Part shown: positions 8,201-17,001 of the stretch, piece after piece
How the letters are laid out: the number at the start of each line of letters is the position of its first letter
Position numbering within the stretch: the first letter of the stretch is position 1
Origin: G963422745 sp965214285
GTDB taxonomy: Bacteria > Actinomycetota > Acidimicrobiia > Acidimicrobiales > Aldehydirespiratoraceae
DNA length: 64,000 nt
Direction: 5' to 3'
Assembly: GCA_965214285.1 (NCBI GenBank)
Contig: OZ243946.1
Span: 2,418,001 to 2,482,000 of the forward strand
Translations under genes and position numbers: made by a program
The notes under the pieces: model-generated
Databases searched by the model: none
What the model was told of the DNA's origin: nothing
What the model saw: only the letters and a program-made list of their open reading frames with translations

Positions 8201-9523
8201 TCAGCGCCGGGGCTCGGGCTGCTGTACCGTCAGCTCCGAGAACAGAGCCGCATACGCCGCGGCGGCGTCGGCGGCCGACGGCAGGGTCTCGATCAGGGCG
8301 CGGCCTCGCTCCCCCATCTCCCGGCGGCGCTGCGGGTCGTCGACGAGCTCGGCCAGTGCCTCGGTGAAGGCCTCGGGGTCCTCGGGCGGCACCACCAGCC
8401 CGCAGTCGCTGTCGACGATCAGCCGAGCCGGCTCGGAGTCTGTGTCGATGGATGCGACCATGGGCCGGGCCGCGGCCATCACGGAGTAGATCTTCGACGG
8501 GACCGACGATCCGCTCAGGCCGCGCCGCAGCGGCACCACATGGATGTCCGCAGCCGCCAGCACCTCGGGCAGCCGAGCCGGGGGCTGATGGCCGACCAGC
8601 ACCACGTTGTCTGCGCCGGCTGCGGCCTCAGCCAGGCTGTCGGAGGTCGAGCCGCTGCCGTTGATCACGAACACCACGTCGTCTCGGTCGGCGAACGCCT
8701 CTGCCGCGTCGAGCATCAGCGACAGCGGCTGGCTCAGCCCCACGTTGCCGGCGTACATGACCACCGTCTTGTCGCCGAGGCCGAACTCGCGGCGATAGGA
8801 GTTCTCCGCCGGCAGCGGCACGATGAAGTCGGCATCGACGAAGTTCGGGATCACCCGCACCTGTGTCTCGGAGCGGCGCCTCAGACGGATTCTCGACGAC
8901 CCCGGGGGGCCCTCGGCGATCCTGGCTCTCACCTGGGCCGCGATGTCAGCCGAGAGCACCGTCACCGCATCGGCGCTCCGGTACAAGAAGCGCTCCATTC
9001 TCTGGAGCAGTCGCGACCAGTGCGCTGTGGAGCCGACCCCGGGGACGGCGCTGGAAGCGCTCACCACGTCAGCCAGGGCGTCCTGGACGTTGAAGACGAA
9101 GGGCACCCGGCGCAGCCTGGCCACGAGCCAGCCCGCAAAGCCCAGCACGAACGGCGACGACATGCACATGACCAGGTCGCAGCGACGGCGATTCCCGATC
9201 CCGGCCAGGGCGCACAGGGTGGTGAAGCCCAGCGATGCAGGCCCGCGGACACGCAGAGAGAGGCTGGAGTTGGGAAACGGGTACACCCTGGTGATGCGGC
9301 CCCATGGTGCGTCCTGGCGCTGGATCAGCCGGCCCCGCCGGCCTTTCTCGATGGTTCGGCCTCGATACCACGGAAAGGAGGTGACGACCTCGATGCGGTG
9401 CCCGGATGCGCCGAGGCGCTCCACTATCTCGCCGATAAGCGGGCTGATCGGAGCATCGTCGGGCGGGAAGTGCGGACAGATGACCAGAATGCGCCGACCC
9501 ACAGTCGCCTCAGGATAGGGCAT
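8201..9523 (-). CDS. Glycosyltransferase, GT4 family (WbuB-like)
   Basis: 440 residues from ATG 9523 (MPYPEATVGRRILVICPHFPPDDAP). The GT-B fold is recognisable from the N-terminal GEIVERLGASGHRIEVVTSFPWY, the linker FVFNVQDALADV, the donor-domain start VVMYAGNVGLSQPLSLMLDAA, and the C-terminal PSKIYSVMAAARPMVAS...DCGLVVPPEDP, where GT4 enzymes bind the nucleotide sugar. This resembles the WbuB/N-acetylfucosamine transferase group of O-antigen loci. It overlaps the upstream GT4 gene by 14 nt, so the pair is co-translated. Donor and acceptor are unknown. The open frame upstream is an out-of-phase shadow of the neighbour. Confidence 0.85.
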   Translation of the reverse strand: MPYPEATVGRRILVICPHFPPDDAPISPLIGEIVERLGASGHRIEVVTSFPWYRGRTIEKGRRGRLIQRQDAPWGRITRVYPFPNSSLSLRVRGPASLGFTTLCALAGIGNRRRCDLVMCMSSPFVLGFAGWLVARLRRVPFVFNVQDALADVVSASSAVPGVGSTAHWSRLLQRMERFLYRSADAVTVLSADIAAQVRARIAEGPPGSSRIRLRRRSETQVRVIPNFVDADFIVPLPAENSYRREFGLGDKTVVMYAGNVGLSQPLSLMLDAAEAFADRDDVVFVINGSGSTSDSLAEAAAGADNVVLVGHQPPARLPEVLAAADIHVVPLRRGLSGSSVPSKIYSVMAAARPMVASIDTDSEPARLIVDSDCGLVVPPEDPEAFTEALAELVDDPQRRREMGERGRALIETLPSAADAAAAYAALFSELTVQQPEPRR

Positions 9524-10769
9524 CACGCCACACCGCACGCAGAGCCGCGGCCGCTGCTTGAGGCGAATAGGCCTCGGCGCGTGCTCGCCCGGCCTCTGCC
9601 AGCTCGCGCCGGCGGCTCTCGTCGCCGAGCAGGCTCTCGATCCCCGCCGACCAGGCGTCGACGTCTTCGGGATCGACGAGGATCGCCGCGTCGCCGGCGA
9701 CCTCGGGCAGCGCCGTGGCATCGGCGGCCAGCACCGGCGTGCCCGCCTGCATCGCCTCGAGCACCGGCAGCCCGAAACCCTCGTAGCGCGACGGGAACGC
9801 CAGCACGTCCGCACGCCGCATCAGCTCCGCGAGCAGCACCGCAGGCACCCTCCCGAGATGGCGGACGAAGCGGCCCTCGGGGTCGACGGCACGGATCTGG
9901 GCCGCGACCTGCGCTGCCGACCTACCGGGCGCCCCGGTGAGTATCAGCAGCAAGTCCGGCCGCGAGCGGCGCAGGCGAGCCACGGCGTCGATCAGCGTCT
10001 CGTGGTTCTTGTGGGGATGGGTCAGCGCCGGATACAGCACCACCTGCCGCTCGCCGATCTCGGCGGCGATCCTTGCGGCAGCCTCGCCGGCAACGTCGCC
10101 AGCAGCCGCACCGGCAGCGTCGCCTGCAGTGTCGCCGGCAGCCGCACCGGGAAGCGGATCCGCTTGGGCCCCTAGGCCGCCCGCTGCTGTGGAGGACACC
10201 ACCCGGACGCGTTCGTCGGGCAGCCGGTAGTGCTCGATGAGGCGGCCCTTGACCCATGCCGAGGGAGTGCAGACCAAAGCGGCTGATCGCAGCGAGGCAT
10301 CGATCGCCCAGCGCAGGTAGCGCCGCTTTACGGGATGGACGTTGCCCGGCAGGTCGAGATGCTGCAGGTCGTGGATCGTCAGCACCGAGCGACCGACCCT
10401 CACGGCGGGCGCCCGTCCCCCGAAGTGATGCACCAGCTCAGCGCCGCGCGACTGGCGTGCCAGCCAGGTTGACTCCACAGCCAGCCGATAGGGCCGCAAG
10501 CCCACAGGACCGGCGAATGCCCTGTGCTCGAAGCGCGCCAGCGACGGGTGTGCTGCGAACAGGCTGCGGTGGCCCGCCACGACCAGCCCGTCGTCGATCC
10601 CCGGCCCGCCTTGGTCACCCTCGCAGGCCTGATTGGCTTGGTCCTGTTGATCGCCCTGGCCGTCTCGGCGGTGGGCGGCGAGCAATGCCTCCAGCAGGCG
10701 CACGCTGTACTGCTCGGTGCCGCCCACGCCGCCGGGGACGACAAAGGCGAGGTTGGCCAGGATTCTCAC
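9510..10769 (-). CDS. Glycosyltransferase, GT4 family (mannosyltransferase-like)
   Basis: 419 residues. GTG 10769 is chosen because the fold begins at RILANLAFVVPGGVGGTEQYS. The GT4 pattern follows: LTIHDLQHLDLP, VCTPSAWVKGRLIEHY, VVLYPALTHPHKNHETLIDA, ADVLAFPSRYEGFGLPVLEAM (the EX7E region), GTPVLAADATALPEVAGDAAILVDP. Two insertions are unusual: a Gln/Asp/Gly-rich run after LLEALLAAHRR and an Ala/Gly/Asp repeat (AGDTAGDAAGAAAGDVAGEA) in the interdomain linker, encoded by short tandem repeats at about 10080-10150. Such low-complexity inserts recur in this genome's glycan genes. Confidence 0.85.
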   Translation of the reverse strand: MRILANLAFVVPGGVGGTEQYSVRLLEALLAAHRRDGQGDQQDQANQACEGDQGGPGIDDGLVVAGHRSLFAAHPSLARFEHRAFAGPVGLRPYRLAVESTWLARQSRGAELVHHFGGRAPAVRVGRSVLTIHDLQHLDLPGNVHPVKRRYLRWAIDASLRSAALVCTPSAWVKGRLIEHYRLPDERVRVVSSTAAGGLGAQADPLPGAAAGDTAGDAAGAAAGDVAGEAAARIAAEIGERQVVLYPALTHPHKNHETLIDAVARLRRSRPDLLLILTGAPGRSAAQVAAQIRAVDPEGRFVRHLGRVPAVLLAELMRRADVLAFPSRYEGFGLPVLEAMQAGTPVLAADATALPEVAGDAAILVDPEDVDAWSAGIESLLGDESRRRELAEAGRARAEAYSPQAAAAALRAVWRDALS

Positions 10770-10892
10770 GAGCGGGCTTCGGCGCGACCGGACGTCATCG
10801 GCTTTCGGGCCTTTCCCCCAACCGCATCGACCAGCACCGGACTCCCTGCACACCGAACAGCGCTGCACTCTACGTGCCTGAGCCGCTGGCAT

Positions 10893-10898
10893 TACGAT
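10893..10898 (+). promoter_or_regulatory. -10-like hexamer before fcl-like gene
   Basis: TACGAT followed by 8 nt and the ATG of the fcl-like gene; no Shine-Dalgarno is present, consistent with a leaderless mRNA. Confidence 0.45.
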
Positions 10899-10906
10899 CT
10901 CCTTCG

Positions 10907-11875
10907 ATGAGTCAAGGCCCGTCTTTCTCGGAACGAAGGATCTTCCTAACCGGCGGGACCGGGTTCCTGGGGACCGCAGTCCAGCGGGCGCTGGCCGACC
11001 GCGGGGTCAGCGACGTGATCGCCCCGTCGTCGGACGAGGTCGACTTCACAAACCGGGCCGCAGCCGAGGAGGCCATTGCAAGCAGCGCTGCGCACACCGT
11101 GATCCACATGGCGGCCCGCGTGGGCGGCATCGGCGCCAACCTGGCCGCGCCGGCGCAGCTCTACCTGGAGAACCTGGTGCTGGGCACCAACGTGATCGAG
11201 GCGGCCCGCATCGCCGGCGTCGCCAAGACCGTCGTGGTGGGCACGATCTGCTCGTACCCCAATCACACCCCGGTGCCCTTTGCGGAGAGCTCCCTGTGGA
11301 CCGGCTACCCCGAGGAGTCCAACGCCCCCTACGGCATCGCCAAGCTGGCTCACCTGGTGCACCTGCAGGCCAACCGGGCGCAGTACGGCCAGGCCGGCGC
11401 CTACGTGATGCCCACCAACCTCTACGGGCCGGGCGACAAGTTCCACCCCGACGTGTCGCACGTGATCCCGGCGCTGATCCGGCGCGCCGTGATGGCCCGC
11501 GAGCAGGGCCTCGACGAGATCGAGGTGTGGGGCACGGGGACGGCGAGCCGCGAGTTCCTCTACGTGGACGACGCCGCCGAGGGCATCGTGGCCGCAGCCG
11601 AACACCTGGAGGATCCCGAGCCTGTCAACCTCGGCAGCGACAACGAGATCAGCATCAAGGATCTGGTGCGGGTCATCGCCGCGGTCACCGGCTTCGAGGG
11701 GCGGATCCGCTGGGACGCCTCTCGTCCTGACGGCCAGCCGCGGCGCTGCGTGGATCCGTCGCGCGCTCGTGAGCTGTTCGGCTTCGCCGCCTCCACCGGC
11801 CTCCGTGAGGGCCTGGAGCGCACCGTGGCCTGGTTCGAGGCCAACCGCGCCCTGGCCGAACAGCGCCGCCGCTGA
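10907..11875 (+). CDS. fcl: GDP-L-fucose synthase-like epimerase/reductase
   Basis: 322 residues. Predicted to epimerise and reduce GDP-4-keto-6-deoxymannose from Gmd to GDP-L-fucose. Visible landmarks: IFLTGGTGFLG (NADP motif), AARVGGIGANLAAPAQ, GTICSYPNHTPVPFAE (catalytic Ser/Cys region), Tyr/Lys in NAPYGIAK, PTNLYGPGDKFHPDVSHVIPALI and REFLYVDDAAEGI, all characteristic of the Fcl/WcaG group. ATG 10907 is supported by the start of the Rossmann fold and by the -10-like hexamer just upstream, although the frame is open further 5'. It diverges from the GT4 gene to its left. Confidence 0.88.
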   Translation: MSQGPSFSERRIFLTGGTGFLGTAVQRALADRGVSDVIAPSSDEVDFTNRAAAEEAIASSAAHTVIHMAARVGGIGANLAAPAQLYLENLVLGTNVIEAARIAGVAKTVVVGTICSYPNHTPVPFAESSLWTGYPEESNAPYGIAKLAHLVHLQANRAQYGQAGAYVMPTNLYGPGDKFHPDVSHVIPALIRRAVMAREQGLDEIEVWGTGTASREFLYVDDAAEGIVAAAEHLEDPEPVNLGSDNEISIKDLVRVIAAVTGFEGRIRWDASRPDGQPRRCVDPSRARELFGFAASTGLREGLERTVAWFEANRALAEQRRR

Positions 11876-11913
11876 GCATCACCACCGAGCAAGGCATCGC
11901 TGGCTGCTTGCAT

Positions 11914-11941
11914 CCGAGGCACAGCCTGGGCAGAGCCTCGG
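11914..11941. terminator. Candidate bidirectional hairpin between convergent genes
   Basis: CCGAGGC (11914-11920) is perfectly complementary to GCCTCGG (11935-11941) across a 14-nt loop. It lies in the 80-nt gap between the convergent fcl-like and LCP genes. There is no clear T-run, so intrinsic termination is only inferred. Confidence 0.4.
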
Positions 11942-11955
11942 CGCCCAGCGGGGGC

Positions 11956-13110
11956 TCAGGACGCGGATCCGCCCGAGCCGCAGTCGGTCGCGCCCTGCAC
12001 CACGACGCCATCGGCGGCCGGGTCGCTCACTCCGCGGAAGATGTCGAGGCTCTGCTTGCTGGCCTCGAGGTCGACGTGCAGCACACTCCCGAGGTTGGTC
12101 CCCTGCCAGCTCAGGTAGTTCGACTCGGCTCTCACTTGCAGCTCGTAGCACTGCAGGGCGTCGGTCTCGACATCGGTGAAATCGCCGGCCAGGCTGACCA
12201 GCGCCGCCACTGTCAGCTCGGAGTCGAAGACCAGGCTCCTCGCGGCAGCGTCCAGCAGGTCTGCGAGGGTCGTCAGGCTGCGCGCCCCCCGCTTGATCGC
12301 CCGGTCCGCGGCGAGCCGCAGGAAGGTCTGCTGGCGCTCGATCCTGTAGAGGTCGGGCCTGGCGAGCGAGTCGGGGTTGCGCTGCCACCTGCCGTCGATC
12401 AGCTGCTCGGTGCTGCGGGAGCGGACATAGGCCAGCGCCTGGGTCCCGTCCAGGTTGTGAAGGCCTGCCGTGGGAATCTGCAAGTGGCTCTTGAGGTCTC
12501 TCTCGGGGTACTCGAAGTACACCTCCACGCCGTCGAGCAGGTCGACCACCTCGCGCAGGGCGTAGAAGTCAGCCTGCACGAAGTGATTGACGGGTATGCC
12601 GAAATTGTCGCTGATCGCCTCGACCAGCAGCTCGGGACCGCCGATCAGGGTCATGGCGTTGATCTTGTGCTGCCGCTGGCTGCGGGGGCGGACCACGACG
12701 GCGTCACGGGGAATCGACAGCAGCGACACGCTGCCGCTGTGAGGGCTGGCGCGCAGCAACAAGATGGTGTCGGAGTTGTGCTGGTCTCCGGAATTCGCGG
12801 GGCGGCCTCTGCGGGCAGGATCGCCGGCACTGAGGCGGTTGGCGCTGTCGGTGCCCACGATCAGGAAGTTGACGGCATCGCCCGCTTCGAGCGTCTCGGG
12901 CTGCAGCACCTCGCTGGAGATCTGCACCCTGCCGATCTGCTTGACGCTGCTGTACACGGTCTGCGTGGTCCAAGCAGCGGCCAGCGCGCTGACGATCACG
13001 CCGCAGGCGAGCAGGATCAGCAGCCGCTGAGGCCAAGTGCGCCTGAAGACGTATGGCACCCGCTGGTCGTGTGGAACCCGCTGTTCGGGCACTGCTCCGC
13101 TGGGCATCAC
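11956..13110 (-). CDS. LytR-CpsA-Psr (LCP) family cell-wall glycopolymer ligase
   Basis: About 384 residues. A short cytoplasmic N-terminus and one transmembrane segment (RLLILLACGVIVSALAAAW) precede an extracytoplasmic LCP domain: FLIVGTDSANR, NSDTILLLRASPHSGSVSLLSIPRD, KINAMTLIGGPELLVEAI, HFVQADFYALREVVDLLDGVEV, LDGTQALAYVRSRST. The conserved Arg and Asp residues of these blocks bind polyprenyl pyrophosphate in LCP enzymes, which transfer glycopolymers onto peptidoglycan. Start choice: GTG 13110 is 7 nt after TAGCTT (13118-13123); GTG 13113 and ATG 13107 are alternatives. It would attach the polymer made by the surrounding locus. Confidence 0.9.
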   Translation of the reverse strand: MMPSGAVPEQRVPHDQRVPYVFRRTWPQRLLILLACGVIVSALAAAWTTQTVYSSVKQIGRVQISSEVLQPETLEAGDAVNFLIVGTDSANRLSAGDPARRGRPANSGDQHNSDTILLLRASPHSGSVSLLSIPRDAVVVRPRSQRQHKINAMTLIGGPELLVEAISDNFGIPVNHFVQADFYALREVVDLLDGVEVYFEYPERDLKSHLQIPTAGLHNLDGTQALAYVRSRSTEQLIDGRWQRNPDSLARPDLYRIERQQTFLRLAADRAIKRGARSLTTLADLLDAAARSLVFDSELTVAALVSLAGDFTDVETDALQCYELQVRAESNYLSWQGTNLGSVLHVDLEASKQSLDIFRGVSDPAADGVVVQGATDCGSGGSAS

Positions 13111-13120
13111 CACTCAGAAG

Positions 13121-14002
13121 CTAGCGCTCAATGCCCGAACCAGGCCCGTCATTTCGCAGGTGGACCACATCCCCGGCCCCGACGACGGTGCGCTGCCCGT
13201 CGCTCTCCACGACGAGCCGGCCCGCGGCATCGATGTCAACGGCGCCGCCGACGAGCACTCGGTCCTCGCTGAGCTCCACCCGCACCTGCCGGCCCAGGGT
13301 GGCCGAGTGAGCCCGCAACTCCGCCTGAGCAGCCCGCGGTTCGCGGAGCCGCTGGGCCAGGCCTGCGATGGCCGCAGCCAGCACCAGGTCGGCGACGCCT
13401 GCGGGATCGGCCGCAGCGGCGCCGCGCAAGCCCACCGCGGCCAGCGAGGTCGCCTGGGCCTCGGGCGTCGGCGCCGAGGCCTCGCTGTCGATGTTCATCC
13501 CGCAGCCGACGATCACCGCGCCGGGTTCGCCGTGCACGTACTCGGCCAGGATGCCCGCCAGCTTCCCCGGCGAGGCACCGGTCTCGACGACCAGGTCGTT
13601 GGGCCACTTGAAGCCGACCGGCTCGGCGAGGATCTCCGCAGCGGCCTGGCGCAGCGCGGCCGCCAGCGCAGCCACCACCGCATGCGGGCCGGCCGCGTCG
13701 GGACCCGGACCGCCGTCGTCGGCATCGCTGCGCGCGGGCAGCCGGAAGCTCACCAGCAGATCGCGGCCCGCCGTGTCGACCCAGCGGCGGTCGCGGCGCC
13801 CGCGGCCTGCCGTCTGGTGATCCGCGACCAGCACGGCCGTCGCGGTGTCGCCCGCCCGGGCCTGCTCCGCCAGGTCGTCGTTGGTGGACCCCGTGGAGGC
13901 GACATAGGCAAAGCGCAGCCCCTCCCGACGGGCCGCCGCGGCAGAGCGGGCGAAGCGTCCGCTGCTCGAAGTCGCAATTTCGTGCTCGATGCGTGTAGTC
14001 AT
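13121..14002 (-). CDS. birA: biotin--[acetyl-CoA carboxylase] ligase
   Basis: Attaches biotin to carrier lysines, here presumably of the carboxylase encoded divergently next to it. 293 residues from ATG 14002. Landmarks: STGSTNDDLAEQA, the biotinyl-AMP-binding ADHQTAGRGRRDRRWVD, KWPNDLVV, GKLAGILAEY and VGCGMNID, then a small C-terminal beta domain. There is no N-terminal winged helix, so it is a monofunctional ligase and not a repressor. Only six bases separate its start codon from that of the carboxylase gene, so its promoter must lie inside that gene or its transcript must begin at the start codon. Confidence 0.93.
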   Translation of the reverse strand: MTTRIEHEIATSSSGRFARSAAAARREGLRFAYVASTGSTNDDLAEQARAGDTATAVLVADHQTAGRGRRDRRWVDTAGRDLLVSFRLPARSDADDGGPGPDAAGPHAVVAALAAALRQAAAEILAEPVGFKWPNDLVVETGASPGKLAGILAEYVHGEPGAVIVGCGMNIDSEASAPTPEAQATSLAAVGLRGAAAADPAGVADLVLAAAIAGLAQRLREPRAAQAELRAHSATLGRQVRVELSEDRVLVGGAVDIDAAGRLVVESDGQRTVVGAGDVVHLRNDGPGSGIER

Positions 14003-14008
14003 TAGCAC

Positions 14009-15793
14009 GTGTTTGGCAATGTCCTGATCGCCAACCGGGGCGAGATCGCGGTGCGGATCATCAGGGCATGCCGCGAGCTGGGCATCGCCAGCACCGCCGT
14101 CTACAGCGAACTCGACCGCGACGCGCTGCACGTCCGCCTCGCCGACCAGGCCTTCGCCCTGGGCGGGCGCACGGCGGCGGAGTCCTACCTCCACACCGAG
14201 GCGATCCTCGACGTGCTGGCGCGCAGCGGCGCCGATGCGCTGCATCCCGGCTACGGGTTCTTCTCCGAGAACGCCGACTTCGCCCGCGCCGTCAGCGAGC
14301 GAGGCGTGGTCTTCATCGGGCCAGGCCCCGAGGCGATCGAGGTGATGGGCGACAAGATCAGCGCTCGCCGTGCCGCCGAGAAGGTCGGCGTGCGAAGCGT
14401 GCCCGGCGCGACCGACCCGGTGCACGACCCAGGCCAGATCGTGGCTTTCGGCGACGAGCACGGCTGGCCGGTCGCCGTCAAGGCCGCTTACGGCGGCGGC
14501 GGCCGCGGCATGAGGATCGCCGGCAGCTCCGCCGAGGCCGCCGAGTGCCTGGCGGCCGCCCAACGCGAAGCCGAGGCCTTCTTCGGGCGCTCGGAGTGCT
14601 ACCTGGAGCGCTACCTGACCCACCCCCGTCACGTGGAGGTGCAGATCCTCGCCGACAGCCACGGCAACTGCATCCACCTCGGCACCCGCGACTGCTCGGC
14701 GCAGCGCCGCCATCAGAAGCTCATCGAGGAAGCCCCGGCGCCGGCGATCCCCGATGAGATCGTCGATGCCATGGGAGAAGCCGCCGTGGCCGTCGCCCGC
14801 GGCTGCGACTACGTGAACGCAGGCACCGTCGAGTTCCTCTACACCGCAGGCGACCCCGCAGACGCCTCCGACAGCGGCGGCTTCTACTACCTGGAGATGA
14901 ACACCCGCCTGCAGGTCGAGCATCCCGCCACCGAGATGGTCACCGGCATCGACCTCGTGGAGCAGCAGCTGCGCGTCGCCGCAGGCGAGCCGCTGGCCTT
15001 CGCCCAACACGACATCACGCTGAACGGCCATGCCATCGAGGTGCGCATCAACGCCGAGGATCCCGCGGGCGGGGCCTTCCTGCCGTCGCCGGGCCCGATC
15101 ACGACCCTCAAGTCGCCCGACGGCTTCGGCACCCGCTTCGACACCGGCTACGAGAGCGGCGACGAGATCAGCCAGTTCTACGACAACCTCGTCGGCAAGC
15201 TCATCGTTTGGGGGCGCAGCCGCGAACGCGCCATCGCCCGTGCGATCCGGGCGCTGCGCGAATTCGAGATCGAAGGCATCGCCACCACCATCGAAGCCGA
15301 CCTGGCCATCCTGGAGCACCCCGACTTCGCGGCCGTGGCCCACTCCACGAAATGGGTCACCGACACCCTCGACCTCAGCGGAATCGGCGCAGCGCCCGCC
15401 GAGAGCCCAGAGGCCGACCCCGACGACGAGCCGCGCACCCGGCGCAGCCTGGACGTGGAGGTCAACGGCAAGCGCTTCAGCGTCTCCATGTGGGTGCCCG
15501 ACGCCGGCGGGCCGCCCGGGCCTGCTGCCGCCGCGCCCCGGTCCCGACGTTCGGCCACCCGGTCCGCCACGGGCGCCGGCGCGGGCGAGGTGACAGTGCC
15601 CATGCAGGGCACGATCGTCAGCGTCAAGGTCGAAGTCGGCGAGACCGTCGTACCGGGCGACGTGATCGTGGTGCTGGAGGCCATGAAGATGGAGAACCTG
15701 GTCGTGGCCGAGCGGGCCGGCACTGTCTCCGAGGTGCGGGTCAGCGAAGGCGACTCCGTGGGCGGCGGCGACATCGTCGCCGTGATCTCCTAG
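14009..15793 (+). CDS. accA: Acyl-CoA carboxylase alpha subunit (biotin carboxylase plus biotin carrier)
   Basis: 594 residues from GTG (VFGNVLIANRGEIAVRIIRACREL). A biotin carboxylase N-domain, an ATP-grasp domain (KAAYGGGGRGMRI, EVQILADSHGN, CSAQRRHQKLIEEAPAP, EMNTRLQVEH) and a carboxylase C-domain are followed by a linker and a C-terminal biotinyl domain whose EAMKMEN carries the biotinylated lysine (about 559). This fusion is the actinobacterial alpha chain of acetyl/propionyl-CoA carboxylases, which pairs with a separately encoded carboxyltransferase not present here. It is divergent from birA with a 6-nt gap. The precise acyl-CoA substrate is not determined by this subunit. Confidence 0.93.
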   Translation: MFGNVLIANRGEIAVRIIRACRELGIASTAVYSELDRDALHVRLADQAFALGGRTAAESYLHTEAILDVLARSGADALHPGYGFFSENADFARAVSERGVVFIGPGPEAIEVMGDKISARRAAEKVGVRSVPGATDPVHDPGQIVAFGDEHGWPVAVKAAYGGGGRGMRIAGSSAEAAECLAAAQREAEAFFGRSECYLERYLTHPRHVEVQILADSHGNCIHLGTRDCSAQRRHQKLIEEAPAPAIPDEIVDAMGEAAVAVARGCDYVNAGTVEFLYTAGDPADASDSGGFYYLEMNTRLQVEHPATEMVTGIDLVEQQLRVAAGEPLAFAQHDITLNGHAIEVRINAEDPAGGAFLPSPGPITTLKSPDGFGTRFDTGYESGDEISQFYDNLVGKLIVWGRSRERAIARAIRALREFEIEGIATTIEADLAILEHPDFAAVAHSTKWVTDTLDLSGIGAAPAESPEADPDDEPRTRRSLDVEVNGKRFSVSMWVPDAGGPPGPAAAAPRSRRSATRSATGAGAGEVTVPMQGTIVSVKVEVGETVVPGDVIVVLEAMKMENLVVAERAGTVSEVRVSEGDSVGGGDIVAVIS

Positions 15794-15811
15794 CGGCCGC
15801 AGCCGGCGCTG

Positions 15812-16912
15812 ATGGCCTGGCACTCTCAGGGCCGGCGTCAGGATCTCCGGGGTCTGAGGATCGCCGCGCTGGCCTGGGCAGAGGCCCGCGTCTACGTCGC
15901 CGTCGCCTTCGTGGTCACCGACGCCGTGCTGGGCCGATACCGGACGCGCCCCGAAGCGCCGATCGACTTGGGCCTGCTGGCCTGGGACGGCGACTGGTAC
16001 CGCCGGATCGCCGAGGTCGGCTACGCAGCAGGCGACGACCCCGCGGTGCGCTTCTTCCCGCTGTGGCCGCTGCTGGGGCGCTGGGCGGGCACCGTGCTCG
16101 GCGGGCCCGAGATCGCCCTGGTGGTCTTGGCCAACCTGTTCGCCCTGGCCTGCGGGGTGCTGCTGTATCGGCTCACGCTCGCCGAGACCGGCGACAGCCG
16201 CACCGCGGCCAGCGCCGTGCGCTTGTTCTCGCTGTTCCCCAGCGCCTTCGTGCTGGTGCTGGGCTACAGCGAGGCGCTGTTCGTGATGCTGGCGCTCGCC
16301 ATGCTGACGTGCCTGCGGAGCGGGCGCTGGTGGTCCGCCGCGGCGCTGGGCTACCTGGCCGGCTTGACCCGACCGGTGGGCGCTCTGCTGGGCCTGAGCG
16401 CCGCGGTCTCGATGCGCCGTGCGGGACGCCTGGGCTCGCCGGGGGCCTGGGCCGCGCTGCTCTCGGGGGCGGCTGGCAGCGCGACGTATGTGGTCTTCTG
16501 CGGGCTCGCCCTCGACGACCCGTGGGCGCCGTTCGACCGCCAGCGCGAACTTCGGGGCGGCTTCGCCGAGCCCGTCAGCCGCCTGATCACAGCACTCGCC
16601 GACGGGATCCGCGGCGACGAGGGCGAGGCCTTCCACTTCCTGGCAGTGCTGTGCCTGGTGGGCCTCGCCGTGATGTGCGTGCGCCGCCTCTCGCCCGAGC
16701 TGTGGGTGTACGCGGTGGCCTCGACGCTGCTGATGATCTCGGTCGAGAATCTCAACTCGACGGGGCGCTACGCCCTGGCGGCCTTCCCCCTCGTGATCGC
16801 GGCCGCCGTCGTGAGCCGCCGGCCGCTGCTCGACCGCCGGCTGGCCACAGCATCGGCTGTGGGCATGACCGCGCTGTGCATGCTGGCCCTCGGCGGCGTC
16901 TACGTCCCCTGA
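15812..16912 (+). CDS. Integral membrane mannosyltransferase, PIG-V-like
   Basis: 366 residues with about eight hydrophobic segments. The first luminal-type loop has WDGDWYRRIAEVGY followed by RFFPLWPLLGR, the signature of the PIG-V/GT-C family, which uses polyprenyl-phosphate mannose as donor. Other blocks: LFSLFPSAFVLVLGYSEALF and GYLAGLTRPVGALLG. It starts 18 nt after the carboxylase stop and lies before a DPM1-like GT2 gene that could make the polyprenyl-phosphate sugar donor, a functionally sensible pair. The acceptor is unknown. Confidence 0.78.
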   Translation: MAWHSQGRRQDLRGLRIAALAWAEARVYVAVAFVVTDAVLGRYRTRPEAPIDLGLLAWDGDWYRRIAEVGYAAGDDPAVRFFPLWPLLGRWAGTVLGGPEIALVVLANLFALACGVLLYRLTLAETGDSRTAASAVRLFSLFPSAFVLVLGYSEALFVMLALAMLTCLRSGRWWSAAALGYLAGLTRPVGALLGLSAAVSMRRAGRLGSPGAWAALLSGAAGSATYVVFCGLALDDPWAPFDRQRELRGGFAEPVSRLITALADGIRGDEGEAFHFLAVLCLVGLAVMCVRRLSPELWVYAVASTLLMISVENLNSTGRYALAAFPLVIAAAVVSRRPLLDRRLATASAVGMTALCMLALGGVYVP

Positions 16913-16989
16913 GGCTGCGCAACGCCCCCGCGGCTGCGCAGTGCCCCCGTGGCTGCGCCGTGCCCCTGAGGCTGGGTGCGGCCTGGCCG

Positions 16990-16995
16990 TAGGAT
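16990..16995 (+). promoter_or_regulatory. -10-like hexamer before the GT2 gene
   Basis: TAGGAT, then 6 nt, then the GTG of the glycosyltransferase. No Shine-Dalgarno is seen; leaderless layout. Confidence 0.45.
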
Positions 16996-17001
16996 CGCGG
17001 C

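Noticed and set aside
13121..16636. 1171-codon minus-strand open frame covering birA and the carboxylase gene
   Set aside because: Only the birA part (13121-14002) has family motifs. The rest is antisense to the carboxylase, with the composition of a GC-rich shadow frame.
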